Shown: positions 53,593-62,130, counted from the first letter of the stretch. The stretch: 64,000 nucleotides of DNA from Plasticicumulans acidivorans (GCF_003182095.1 NZ_QGTJ01000011.1:81167-145166); one strand, 5' to 3'. Notes: generated from the sequence alone by a model not told the origin. A program made the numbers and translations.

Positions 53593-55047
53593 GTGTCGGC
53601 CGAATTGGACAAAGGCAAATGGCATATCGTGGATAACGTTCCTTTATGTGTCGACCTTGATGGAACCCTGATTCGCTCAGATCTTCTGATTGAATCTTTC
53701 TTTGCGATGTTGAAGCGTAACCCGCTGTTTTTGTTTTTGGTTCCTTTTTGGCTGCTGCGTGGCAAAGCCGCTTTGAAAGCGGAAATCGCGAATCGCTGCC
53801 ATCTCGATGTCGCCGTGCTGCCATATCACCCTGAATTTCTGGCGTGGTTGCGTGAACAGCATGCTGCCGGGCGTCGTTTGTACCTGTGCACGGCTTCGCA
53901 CTACAGCCTTGCCGAAGCGGTGGCGGATTATCTGGGGGTATTCGATGCCGTGCTGGCGAGTGATGGCGTGGTCAACCTGGCCGGATCGCGCAAACGCGAA
54001 CGGCTGTGCGCTGAATTCGGAGAGCACGGTTTCGATTACGCCGGCAACGCTGGTGTCGATCTGCAAGTCTGGTCACATGCGCGTAATGCGATTGTCGTCT
54101 CGGCACCTGCCGGGCTTGCGGACGAGGCCGCAGCCCTGGCTTCGGTAGAGCGGGAGTTCTTGTCACCCCGTGCCACGTGGGCGACGTATGCAAAAGCCCT
54201 GCGTCTACATCAGTGGATGAAAAACATCCTGATATTCGTGCCTCTGCTGGCCTCGCACCAGTTCAGTGAGCCGCAGAAGGTGACTGCTGCATTGGGGGCG
54301 TTTGTTGCCTTCGGGTTATGCGCTTCGAGCGTCTATTTACTCAACGACCTGCTCGACTTGTCAGCAGATCGCCGCCATCACAGCAAGTGCCGGCGTCCGT
54401 TTGCTTCCGGGATGTTGCCGATGCTGCATGGTGTGCTGCTGATCCCGGCGTTGTTGGGTAGCAGTCTGCTATGCGCTCTGCTGTTACCTTGGGGGTTCCT
54501 GGGGGTGCTGTTGGTTTATTGCACGTTGACGCTTGGTTACTCTCTGGTCCTCAAACGCATCGTCATGCTTGATGTCATCGTTCTGGCCGGGTTGTATACC
54601 GTGCGCATGCTGGCCGGCAGTGCAGCGATTTCCACCGTCAATTCGTTCTGGCTGCTCGCCTTCGCGATGTTTTTGTTCCTCAGTCTCGCCTTGGTCAAAC
54701 GTTATGCCGAATTGCGCGAAATGCTCAAACGCGGGCACGGCAGCGCCGGCGGGCGTGGCTATATCGTGGGCGACCTGGCGGTGCTGCAATCCCTTGGGGC
54801 TGCTGCGGGCTATCTCAGCGTGCTGGTGCTGGCGCTGTACATCAACAGCGGTGACAGCCATTTGCTGTACCAGCATCCGCAATTGATCTGGTTGCTTTGT
54901 CCATTGCTGCTGTATTGGATCAGTCGCGTCTGGCTGAAAACCGAGCGTGGGCAGATGCATGATGATCCGGTCATTTTTGCCCTTCGCGACCGTGTCAGCC
55001 TGGGCTTGTTCATCGCGGGTGCGATGATCGTGTGGGGCGCTATCTGA
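53593..55047 (+). CDS. HAD phosphatase fused to UbiA-family polyprenyl-phosphate phosphoribosyltransferase
   Basis: The N-terminal 195 residues are a HAD hydrolase with D21-x-D23-G-T (CVDLDGTLIRSD) and a TASH motif-II-like segment. The rest is a nine-helix UbiA transferase. LRLHQWMKNILIFVPLL and the first Asp-rich motif NDLLDLSADRRHHSKCRRP (N251 to P269) match the Rv3806c/DPPR-synthase branch, which moves 5-phosphoribose from PRPP to decaprenyl phosphate. The HAD domain would remove the 5-phosphate, the step given to Rv3807c in mycobacteria; this pairing is inferred. The GTG at 53593 is weakly supported, and a GTG at 53629 is possible. The stop overlaps the next gene (TGATG). Confidence 0.87.
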   Translation: MSAELDKGKWHIVDNVPLCVDLDGTLIRSDLLIESFFAMLKRNPLFLFLVPFWLLRGKAALKAEIANRCHLDVAVLPYHPEFLAWLREQHAAGRRLYLCTASHYSLAEAVADYLGVFDAVLASDGVVNLAGSRKRERLCAEFGEHGFDYAGNAGVDLQVWSHARNAIVVSAPAGLADEAAALASVEREFLSPRATWATYAKALRLHQWMKNILIFVPLLASHQFSEPQKVTAALGAFVAFGLCASSVYLLNDLLDLSADRRHHSKCRRPFASGMLPMLHGVLLIPALLGSSLLCALLLPWGFLGVLLVYCTLTLGYSLVLKRIVMLDVIVLAGLYTVRMLAGSAAISTVNSFWLLAFAMFLFLSLALVKRYAELREMLKRGHGSAGGRGYIVGDLAVLQSLGAAAGYLSVLVLALYINSGDSHLLYQHPQLIWLLCPLLLYWISRVWLKTERGQMHDDPVIFALRDRVSLGLFIAGAMIVWGAI

Positions 55048-56360
55048 TGGCTGTCGAAGGGGGGGTGTATCGCTCCTGGGGACGTTATCCGGCAGTCGGC
55101 AATCAGCGGATATTTCGTTTACACGATCGCTTTGCGGCACTGTCGATAAGTACAGAGGTACAACGCGTTCTGCCTTACGGACACGGTCGCAGTTATGGCG
55201 ATGTTTGCCTCAATGACGGCGGCGGTCTGTTGCATACGCGCGGCCTGGACCGCTTCATCGCTTTCGATGTTGTGACGGGCGTGCTGCGCTGTGAGGCCGG
55301 TGTGTTACTGGCTGAAATCCTGGATCTGGTGGTGCCGCGAGGCTGGTTCTTGCCGGTCACACCGGGAACGCGCTTCGTCACGGTTGGCGGTGCGCTTGCC
55401 AACGACGTGCATGGCAAGAATCACCACCTGGTGGGGACTTTCGGTTGCCATGTGCGCCGCTTCGAGTTGCTACGCTCCGATGGCGAGCGTTTCGAGTGCT
55501 CGCCGCATGAGTCTGCCGATTGGTTCGGTGCGACGATCGGTGGGTTGGGGCTGACGGGGCTCGTTACATGGGTCGAATTACAGTTGCGCCGCATTGCCAA
55601 CCCGTGGATTGCCGGGGAGGTCGTGCGTTTCCATTCGCTTGAAGAGTTTGCTGAACTGAGCCGCGCAGCGGACGGGGATTACGAATACACGGTCTCGTGG
55701 ATCGATTGCGCGGCGGCAGTCGGTCGTGGTTTGTTCATGTGCGGTAATCACGCACCGGCTTTGTCTGCCGAGCGTCCGCAGGTATCGCACAAGAAACTGC
55801 GTGTACCGTTCACGCCTCCCGTTTCTCTGATCAGCGGTCTGACGTTACGAGCGTTCAATGCTCTTTATTACCGTAAGCAGTTGGCGGAACGCACGACAGC
55901 GATTACGCATTATGAGCCGTTTTTCTATCCGCTCGATGGCTTGCTCGAATGGAATAGGATCTATGGACCACGTGGTTTCCTGCAGTACCAATGTGTAGTG
56001 CCCGTCGAAGGCGGGCTCGATTTACTGCATGAAGTTCTGGGGCAGATTGCAGCGAGCGGCAGCGGTTCTGTGCTGGCGGTGCTTAAACAGTTCGGTGATA
56101 TTCCGTCGCCGGGCTGGCTGTCATTTCCGCGCTCCGGTTTTACTCTGGCGCTTGATTTTCCCAATTATGGGGAGAGGACGCTGCAATTGCTGGAGCGACT
56201 TGATGTCATTGTGCGCACTGGTGGTGGACGTCTGTATCCGGCTAAGGATGCGCGCATGGCCGGCGATTTCTTCCGCCAGAGTTACACCGACTGGGAGCGA
56301 TTTTCCGCATATGTCGACCCGCAGTTTTCATCGGATTTCTGGCGGCGGGTGATGGAGTGA
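55047..56360 (+). CDS. DprE1-like FAD-dependent polyprenylphosphoryl-ribose oxidase
   Basis: The protein resembles mycobacterial DprE1, which oxidises the ribose C2' of decaprenylphosphoryl-ribose to a keto intermediate. The FAD-binding segments are PYGHGRSYGDVCLNDGGG (residues 43-60) and VTVGGALANDVHGKNHH (111-127), including the HGKNHH signature. RLYPAKDAR holds Lys400, matching the catalytic Lys418 of DprE1. In the segment GFTLALDFP, Ala368 stands where DprE1 has Cys387, the benzothiazinone target. It has 437 residues. No signal peptide or helix is present, so it acts on the inner face of the membrane. The ATG at 55047 overlaps the previous stop. Confidence 0.88.
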   Translation: MAVEGGVYRSWGRYPAVGNQRIFRLHDRFAALSISTEVQRVLPYGHGRSYGDVCLNDGGGLLHTRGLDRFIAFDVVTGVLRCEAGVLLAEILDLVVPRGWFLPVTPGTRFVTVGGALANDVHGKNHHLVGTFGCHVRRFELLRSDGERFECSPHESADWFGATIGGLGLTGLVTWVELQLRRIANPWIAGEVVRFHSLEEFAELSRAADGDYEYTVSWIDCAAAVGRGLFMCGNHAPALSAERPQVSHKKLRVPFTPPVSLISGLTLRAFNALYYRKQLAERTTAITHYEPFFYPLDGLLEWNRIYGPRGFLQYQCVVPVEGGLDLLHEVLGQIAASGSGSVLAVLKQFGDIPSPGWLSFPRSGFTLALDFPNYGERTLQLLERLDVIVRTGGGRLYPAKDARMAGDFFRQSYTDWERFSAYVDPQFSSDFWRRVME

Positions 56361-56368
56361 ATAAATAA

Positions 56369-57106
56369 ATGCGCAAAGTTTTGATTATCGGGGCAACGTC
56401 GGCCATCGCCGAAGCTACGGCCAGACGTTTCGCCGCCGAGGGGGACGCGCTGTATCTGATCGGGCGCCGGACGGAGCGACTGGAAGCCATTGCCACGGAC
56501 CTGAAGGTGCGTGGTGCGCATGCGATCGCCTGCGAAGCCATGGACGTCAATGATGTGGCAGCACATTCTGCTGCGATCGACCGGGCTCAGGCGGCACTGG
56601 GCGGACTTGATACTGTGTTGATCGCGCATGGCACACTATCTGATCAAGCCGCCTGCCAGCACTCGGTGACACAGACACTGGCCGAAATCAGCACGAATGG
56701 TTTGAGCGTGGTTGCCTTGCTGACGGAGCTGGCGGAACGCTTTGAAGATCAGGGGCACGGCACCTTGGCGGTGATTTCCTCGGTAGCGGGTGATCGCGGC
56801 CGGCAGAGCAACTACGTATATGGTTGTGCCAAGGCGATGGTCAGCACATTCACCAGTGGTTTACGTCAGCGCCTGTCCAAGCGAGGTGTTCATGTGCTGA
56901 CGATAAAACCAGGTTTCGTCGATACCCCAATGACCGCAGCCTTTCCCAAGGGGCCACTCTGGGCACAACCTGATGCCATTGCCGCCGGTATCGTCGACGC
57001 CATTCGCAAACAGCGCAGCGTCGTTTACCTGCCGCGTTTCTGGCGCTTGATCATGTGGATCGTACGAGCTGTTCCCGAACCGCTGTTCCGGCGGGCCAGC
57101 CTGTGA
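56369..57106 (+). CDS. DprE2-like short-chain reductase
   Basis: A classical SDR of 245 residues. The NAD(P) motif is GATSAIAEATARRF, where the last Gly of the usual GxxxGxG is Ala-like, as in DprE2. The catalytic residues are Ser in ISSVAGDRGRQSNYVYG and Tyr151/Lys155 (YGCAK). A C-terminal hydrophobic segment (FWRLIMWIVRAVPEPLF) should bind the membrane, also as in DprE2. With the oxidase upstream it would complete epimerisation of ribose to arabinose at C2'. It lies 8 bases after the DprE1-like gene, and its stop overlaps the next gene as GTGA. Confidence 0.87.
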   Translation: MRKVLIIGATSAIAEATARRFAAEGDALYLIGRRTERLEAIATDLKVRGAHAIACEAMDVNDVAAHSAAIDRAQAALGGLDTVLIAHGTLSDQAACQHSVTQTLAEISTNGLSVVALLTELAERFEDQGHGTLAVISSVAGDRGRQSNYVYGCAKAMVSTFTSGLRQRLSKRGVHVLTIKPGFVDTPMTAAFPKGPLWAQPDAIAAGIVDAIRKQRSVVYLPRFWRLIMWIVRAVPEPLFRRASL

Positions 57107-58086
57107 CTGCGATTTCCATCGAATCTGAACCGGTGCGTGAAATTATGGATAAACACGACAAAATCGTCGTCCTCGGAGCTGCCGGCCTCGTTGGCCAGAA
57201 TCTGATCGTCGAACTCAAGGCACAGGGCTACGACAATCTTGTCGCTATCGATAAGCACGAATACAACCTCGGCATGCTCGCCAAGTTGCACCCGGATGTG
57301 GTGACGGTGCTCGCCGATCTGGCTGAGCCAGGTGCTTGGCGCGAGCATTTACGCGGTGCCGTGCGAGTGATGCAACTACAGGCACAAATCACCGGTAAAG
57401 ATCCGCAGTTGTTCGTGAGAAACAATATCGAGTCAACCAAACTGGTGCTTGACGCAATCCATGAGTTCGCTGTGCCATTTTTGGTGCACATCAGCTCTTC
57501 AGTCGTCAATTCAGTTGCCGACGATGATTATACCAATACCAAAAAAGAGCAGGAGCGTCTGGTCGTGGACAGCGGTGTGCCATGCTGTGTATTGCGCCCA
57601 ACGCTGATGTTTGGCTGGTTTGATCCGAAGCATCTTGGCTGGTTATCGCGATTCATGGAGAAAGTCCCCGTTTTTCCGATACCGGGGCACGGTCGTTACA
57701 TGCGCCAACCACTCTATAATCGCGATTTCTGCAAGATCATTGTTCGCTGCATGGAGAAAATGCCCACAGGCGCAGTTTATGACATCGTGGGTGATCAACG
57801 GATCGATTATGTCGACATAATACACACCATCAAACGGGTCAAAGGGCTTAAAACACCTATTGTGCATATTCCGTATACGCTGTTTTATTGGTTGTTGAAA
57901 GGCTATTCATTATTCAGTGCAAAACCGCCATTTACGGCTGATCAGCTCAAGGCTTTGACCGCTGGTGATGATTTTACTGGCGTCGACACAGAGCGCGAAT
58001 TTGATGTCCGCCAGACGCCATTCGAAGCGGCAATTCGCGAAAGTTATTGCGATCCACGTTACGCTGGCATTGTTCTGCAGCGCTGA
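57103..58086 (+). CDS. extended SDR / NAD-dependent epimerase-dehydratase of unknown substrate
   Basis: A Rossmann domain begins VVLGAAGLVGQNLIVELK, with the GxxGxxG of extended SDRs. The catalytic Ser is in LVHISSSVVNS, and Tyr/Lys are in YTNTKKEQERLV (YxxxK). GWFDPKHLGWLSRFMEKVPV and YNRDFCKIIVRCMEKMPTGAVYD (shown here only by position, about residues 190-245) fit the substrate-side region. It has no counterpart in the mycobacterial arabinose pathway. It may modify the sugar, or a nucleotide- or lipid-linked precursor. The GTG at 57103 overlaps the previous stop; an ATG at 57145 is a credible alternative start. Confidence 0.78.
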   Translation: MTAISIESEPVREIMDKHDKIVVLGAAGLVGQNLIVELKAQGYDNLVAIDKHEYNLGMLAKLHPDVVTVLADLAEPGAWREHLRGAVRVMQLQAQITGKDPQLFVRNNIESTKLVLDAIHEFAVPFLVHISSSVVNSVADDDYTNTKKEQERLVVDSGVPCCVLRPTLMFGWFDPKHLGWLSRFMEKVPVFPIPGHGRYMRQPLYNRDFCKIIVRCMEKMPTGAVYDIVGDQRIDYVDIIHTIKRVKGLKTPIVHIPYTLFYWLLKGYSLFSAKPPFTADQLKALTAGDDFTGVDTEREFDVRQTPFEAAIRESYCDPRYAGIVLQR

Positions 58087-58125
58087 AAGCAGCATTGATT
58101 TTTTATCTATTACTCAAGGTGCATC

Positions 58126-59412
58126 ATGGCGAAAGTCATTGTGCTTGGCGCCGGGGCCATGGGCTTGGCGACTGCGCATCATTTGCTGAAGGCGGGACAC
58201 AGTGTAGATGTGTTCGAGGCCGATCAAGTCGCGGGTGGTATGGCTGCTCATTTCGATTTCGGTGGATTGAGCATTGAACGTTTTTACCATTTTGTATGCA
58301 AACCTGATCAGCCAACGTTCGAGTTGATGGACGAGCTGGGCATTGGCCATGCATTGCGCTGGCGTGACACGTCGATGGGGTACTTTTACGAGGGACGGCT
58401 TTATCGCTGGGGCGATCCGCTTGCACTGCTGGCTTTTCCGCATCTCGATCTGATTTCTAAGCTGCGCTACGCATGGCAGATGTTTATGGCCACAAAGCGC
58501 AAGGACTGGCGTGATCTGGATACGATCAGTGCTGGCGAATGGCTGCGCCGAGGCAGCGGAGAGCGTGCGTGGAAAGTGCTTTGGGAGAAGCTGTTCACGC
58601 TGAAGTTTTTTGAGCTCTCGGAGCAGGTGTCAGCCGCGTGGTTGTGGACGCGCATCAAGCGTGTGGGGACCTCGCGCCGTAATCTGATGCAGGAGGAGCT
58701 GGGGTATATCGATGGCGGCTCCGAGACGCTCGTCAACGCCTTGGTTGGAAGTATCTCGGCGCGGGGAGGGCGAATTCACTTGAGCACTCCGGTGCAGATG
58801 GTCGAATTAAACGATGGAGCCGTTCGCGGTGTCGTGGCTGGTGGACAGCATGTGGAGGCCGATCACGTCATCAGTACGGTGCCGATGCCGTTGATCCCTG
58901 CGCTGATTCCTCAAATGCCAGCAGCGCTGAAGTCTCGTTATGCTCAGTTGCGCAATATCGGTGCAGTGTGTGTGATCCATAAATTACGTCGCGCAGTAAC
59001 AGCTAATTTCTGGCTAAACACCAATGATCCGCGTATTGAAGTCCCAGGTCTTGTCGAGTTTTCAAATCTGCGTGATCTGGGAGATATGCATATCGTCTAT
59101 GTGCCTTACTACATGCCGCAAACGCATCCGAAGTTCAGCTGTGATGATGATTTTTTTGTGCAGGAATCATGGGGGTATCTGAAGCTCGTCAATCCTGCGC
59201 TCAGTGATGCTGATCGACTCGACTCTGCTGTTGGGCGGCTACAGTATGCGCAACCACTATGCCCACCAGGTTTTGCTGCGTTGTTGCCAAACATCAATAC
59301 GCCGATTCGTGGTCTGCAAATTGCCGATACTTCTTCTTATTATCCGGAAGATCGTGGCGTCTCCGAAGGCGCACGAATTGCAAAAGAGATGGCCGCGAGG
59401 GTAGGTGCGTGA
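58126..59412 (+). CDS. uncharacterised FAD-dependent oxidoreductase (amine-oxidase/UGM-like fold)
   Basis: The N-terminus VIVLGAGAMGLATAHHLLKA with FEADQVAGGM is the dinucleotide-binding motif of amine oxidase, protoporphyrinogen oxidase and UDP-galactopyranose mutase relatives. IERFYHFVCKPDQPTFELMD, VSAAWLWTRIKRVGTSRRNL and IADTSSYYPEDRGVSEGAR match a conserved family of about 430 residues often annotated only as hypothetical or 'protoporphyrinogen oxidase-like'. It is 428 residues long with no membrane segment. The operon position, 39 bases after the SDR and overlapping gtrA, argues for a sugar or polyprenyl-sugar substrate rather than porphyrin. That is inference. Confidence 0.8.
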   Translation: MAKVIVLGAGAMGLATAHHLLKAGHSVDVFEADQVAGGMAAHFDFGGLSIERFYHFVCKPDQPTFELMDELGIGHALRWRDTSMGYFYEGRLYRWGDPLALLAFPHLDLISKLRYAWQMFMATKRKDWRDLDTISAGEWLRRGSGERAWKVLWEKLFTLKFFELSEQVSAAWLWTRIKRVGTSRRNLMQEELGYIDGGSETLVNALVGSISARGGRIHLSTPVQMVELNDGAVRGVVAGGQHVEADHVISTVPMPLIPALIPQMPAALKSRYAQLRNIGAVCVIHKLRRAVTANFWLNTNDPRIEVPGLVEFSNLRDLGDMHIVYVPYYMPQTHPKFSCDDDFFVQESWGYLKLVNPALSDADRLDSAVGRLQYAQPLCPPGFAALLPNINTPIRGLQIADTSSYYPEDRGVSEGARIAKEMAARVGA

Positions 59413-59840
59413 GTCAGTTTCGGCAATTGTTGACATATCCGTTCGTGCGTTTTTTGCTGGTCGGCGGTTTTGCAGCTATCGCTAACTTTGGTTCACGCTT
59501 TGTATTCAATCGCTGGGTTAACTACGAGAGTGCTGTGACGCTTGCTTGGGGAATCGGTTTGACAACAGCGTTTGTGCTATCTCGGCATTTCGTGTTTTCT
59601 GGTGCGCGAGATGGTCACGTCTGGCGCCAGTTCGCGGGATTTACCGTAGTGAATTTGCTTGCGTTACCACAGACTCTGATTGTCAGCCTTATCATGCTGC
59701 ATGCTGTGCTTCCGGCTATCGGTGTGACGCATCATCTTGAGGCGTTGGCACATGCCTGTGGCATCGTTGCGCCGATTTTTACGAGCTATTTGGGACATAA
59801 GCATTTATCGTTTCGACAATCCTCTGTTTATAAAAATTAA
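59409..59840 (+). CDS. GtrA-like membrane protein
   Basis: A small protein with four predicted helices (FLLVGGFAAIANFGSRFVFN, AWGIGLTTAFVLSRHFVF, FTVVNLLALPQTLIVSLIML, and one near the end) and the closing SYLGHKHLSF typical of GtrA. GtrA proteins are implicated in handling polyprenyl-linked sugars; Rv3789 of the mycobacterial arabinan locus belongs to the same family. The GTG at 59409 overlaps the previous stop (GTGA), giving 143 residues. A longer frame from 59259 is read-through of the FAD gene. Confidence 0.88.
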   Translation: MSQFRQLLTYPFVRFLLVGGFAAIANFGSRFVFNRWVNYESAVTLAWGIGLTTAFVLSRHFVFSGARDGHVWRQFAGFTVVNLLALPQTLIVSLIMLHAVLPAIGVTHHLEALAHACGIVAPIFTSYLGHKHLSFRQSSVYKN

Positions 59841-60175
59841 TGGCATATCATGCTTAGCTATTTATTAAGTATCATAAAAAACGAAGATAAATGCCAGCCC
59901 TTCGTGATAAGTGTTGTGCTCGTTTTTTAGGGGTTTACGAATATCGCCCTGGTGTTTGACGGATTAGGCGTGCGCAAGTGCTTGCATTTGTGTGTTGGCA
60001 CTTGAAATTGCTGCTCCTCTGGCGGCTTTTGAAAATTAATTTTTTGTCGTTGGTCGAAGTTTAATGTCGTTGACTAATTAGTTTGATGCTTACGAATATT
60101 GTGCTGGTGCATACAGTATTAGTGTTCTTGTGGTTGTGGCCGTGATTTGTTATTGGATATTAAAAGGATAATTGA
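59841..60175 (+). other. AT-rich intergenic region before the GT-C gene
   Basis: These 335 bases hold no open frame that I can support. They are markedly AT-richer than the genes upstream. A TTGACT at about 60070 and TACAGT/TATTAG elements near 60113-60121 could form a promoter, and AAAGGA precedes the ATG at 60176. The stretch also contains a diverged direct repeat. Composition changes sharply at about 59830. Confidence 0.6.
59935..60122. repeat. two diverged direct repeats in the intergenic region
   Basis: 59935-59967 and 60090-60122 both begin TTACGAATAT, continue to TGGTG and end in ATTAG. By eye 24 of 33 positions match. The copies are 155 bases apart. They may be operator copies or remnants of a duplicated element. 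Confidence 0.35.
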
Positions 60176-62098
60176 ATGAAAGCCTGGCCCTTTTTTTTAA
60201 AAAATATATTTTTTGTGATTATTGCATGTGTAGTGCTTCTGTATTCAGGATATCTTGCTGTAGCCTTTTCGAGTCAGCCGCCTTTAGATGCACATGCGTT
60301 TAGACAAACGCAGACATCACTGACTGCATACTGGTTTATTCACGAAGGATTTAAAGTTTTTTATGAGACACCCGTGGGTGGTCCTCCTTGGGTTATTCCA
60401 TTTGAATTTCCGCTGTATCAAATGATTGTTGCTTTTGTATCAAAGTTTTTTTCTGTTTCTCTTGATGCAACTGGTCGTGTTGTAAGTTACGTGTTTTTGT
60501 TATTGTGCTTAATTCCGATAGTGTCTATTAATAAAAAACTAGGTTTGTCTGGATCTGTTCTTTTTATTTTTGTGGCAGTGACGTTTTCTGCGCCGACTTA
60601 TGTTTACTGGGGGCGCTCTTTTATGATTGAAACGGCAGCGTTATTTTTTGCTATCGTTGCCATAAAATATTTTGTTGATTTTTTTTATGATTCAAAATCA
60701 CTGAAAGCAATTTCATTGTTTGTCGTTTTTTCTTCGCTTTCGATTTTGCAAAAAGCGACAACGATGGCGCCAATTTTATGCTTTTTATCACTTGTTTTTT
60801 TGATCGATGTTTTGAATAAAGCTCCATCGGCAAAAATGATTTCTATGGGGAAGCGAGTCTTTATTGGTGGGTTGTGCTTTGTTGTTCCTCTCGCTATTGG
60901 TGTTCTGTGGGTTGATGCTACAGATAAAATAAAATTACTTAGTCCTCTTGGTAGTCAGTTGACATCCGCGGCGCTCAGTCAATGGAATTGGGGGTCTGTG
61001 TCGCAAAAGCTGTCTTTAGGCGTTTGGTATAAACTTGTTTGGGAAAGATCGCTTGTTACAAATATTGGAGCGGCGCTGGGGCTGTTTATTTTAATTTTCC
61101 CGTTTTTTGTTGGTATAAGTCGAAAAGTAAAAATTATAATTGCGTGTTCATTAGCCCTTGGTTTATTGCCTTTTCTGTTATTTACGAATTTGCACTTCAT
61201 ACATAATTATTATCAAACGGCAAATATGATTTTTTTTATGTACGCAGTGGCAATTTCCCTTGGTGAAGTCGTTCTCCAGCAGCTGGGGCGAGCTGTTGCA
61301 GGTTTGATGCTTTTCTTAGTGGTTGCTTCTAATTTTATTCAACTTGATCAAAACTATTTGTCTCAAATAAAGAAAACTTTTGGCGGAGAAAATCGCGACA
61401 TTGCTGTCGGTGGTATATTGAAAAGAGAATTACCAAGAGGAATGCAGTTTGTTGCTTTTGGAAATGACTGGAGTTCAAGCTTTTCTTATATTTCTCAAAG
61501 AAAATCTTTCACTGTCCCGAAATGGTTTGCCCAATACGATCAGGTGATATCTGATCCAGAAAAGTTTGTTGAAAAAGGCTTACTTGGCGGAGTTGTTGCG
61601 TGTTCTCCTGAAAGGCCAAATGTTGCTGATTTGATCCGCTGGAGCTCGGATGGTCGGTCGTGGAAACTGGGTGAGGTGCATGGCTGTCTAATTGCCACAC
61701 CTCAGCGTACTTTTGATGTGAAAGAAGTGCAGCAAGCCAATTGTCGGGGAGGTATTGACAGTGCAATGATTGAGGATCGCAGCGGTTATAAAGTCGTGTC
61801 GTTCGCTGGCTGGGTTGCTGGATCTAATGTACAAGATATTGTGTCTGATTCTGTATTTGTAGTGTTGTCAACACAAGATAGCAAGCTTTTTTATTTTGAG
61901 GCTTTGTCTGTTCCGCGTATCGATGTAAATAAAAAATTAGAGTTGCCAAGCAGTGTTGATATCGGATTCTCTCGGATAATTGCAGCTGATCTAAAGCCTG
62001 GAGAATATGAAGTGCGCATTGTTCGACAGTCAGCTGGCTCATATCAGATGTGTCAAATGACAAAAAATATTAATATCCATGATTACGATGTAAATTGA
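60176..62098 (+). CDS. GT-C fold glycosyltransferase, candidate pentofuranosyl transferase
   Basis: A 640-residue integral membrane protein. One helix (residues 9-31) is followed by the first periplasmic loop, which has LDAHAFRQTQTSLTAYWF (D38, H40, R43, Q44), the acidic loop motif of ArnT/PMT-like GT-C enzymes. About ten more helices run to residue 390, and a soluble, probably periplasmic domain fills the last 240 residues. Such enzymes use polyprenyl-phosphate sugars outside the cytoplasm, which matches the donor predicted for the upstream genes. The gene is strongly AT-rich with T-rich codons, unlike its neighbours, so it was probably acquired separately. The acceptor is unknown. AAAGGA lies seven bases before the ATG. 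Confidence 0.8.
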   Translation: MKAWPFFLKNIFFVIIACVVLLYSGYLAVAFSSQPPLDAHAFRQTQTSLTAYWFIHEGFKVFYETPVGGPPWVIPFEFPLYQMIVAFVSKFFSVSLDATGRVVSYVFLLLCLIPIVSINKKLGLSGSVLFIFVAVTFSAPTYVYWGRSFMIETAALFFAIVAIKYFVDFFYDSKSLKAISLFVVFSSLSILQKATTMAPILCFLSLVFLIDVLNKAPSAKMISMGKRVFIGGLCFVVPLAIGVLWVDATDKIKLLSPLGSQLTSAALSQWNWGSVSQKLSLGVWYKLVWERSLVTNIGAALGLFILIFPFFVGISRKVKIIIACSLALGLLPFLLFTNLHFIHNYYQTANMIFFMYAVAISLGEVVLQQLGRAVAGLMLFLVVASNFIQLDQNYLSQIKKTFGGENRDIAVGGILKRELPRGMQFVAFGNDWSSSFSYISQRKSFTVPKWFAQYDQVISDPEKFVEKGLLGGVVACSPERPNVADLIRWSSDGRSWKLGEVHGCLIATPQRTFDVKEVQQANCRGGIDSAMIEDRSGYKVVSFAGWVAGSNVQDIVSDSVFVVLSTQDSKLFYFEALSVPRIDVNKKLELPSSVDIGFSRIIAADLKPGEYEVRIVRQSAGSYQMCQMTKNINIHDYDVN

Positions 62099-62114
62099 TT
62101 GGGTGGTTTTTCAT

Positions 62115-62130
62115 GACGTTTTTAAACGTC
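62115..62130. repeat. palindrome after the GT-C gene
   Basis: GACGTTT-TT-AAACGTC has perfect 7-base arms and lies 16 bases past the stop. It lacks a downstream T run, so it is a weak terminator candidate. Confidence 0.35.
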
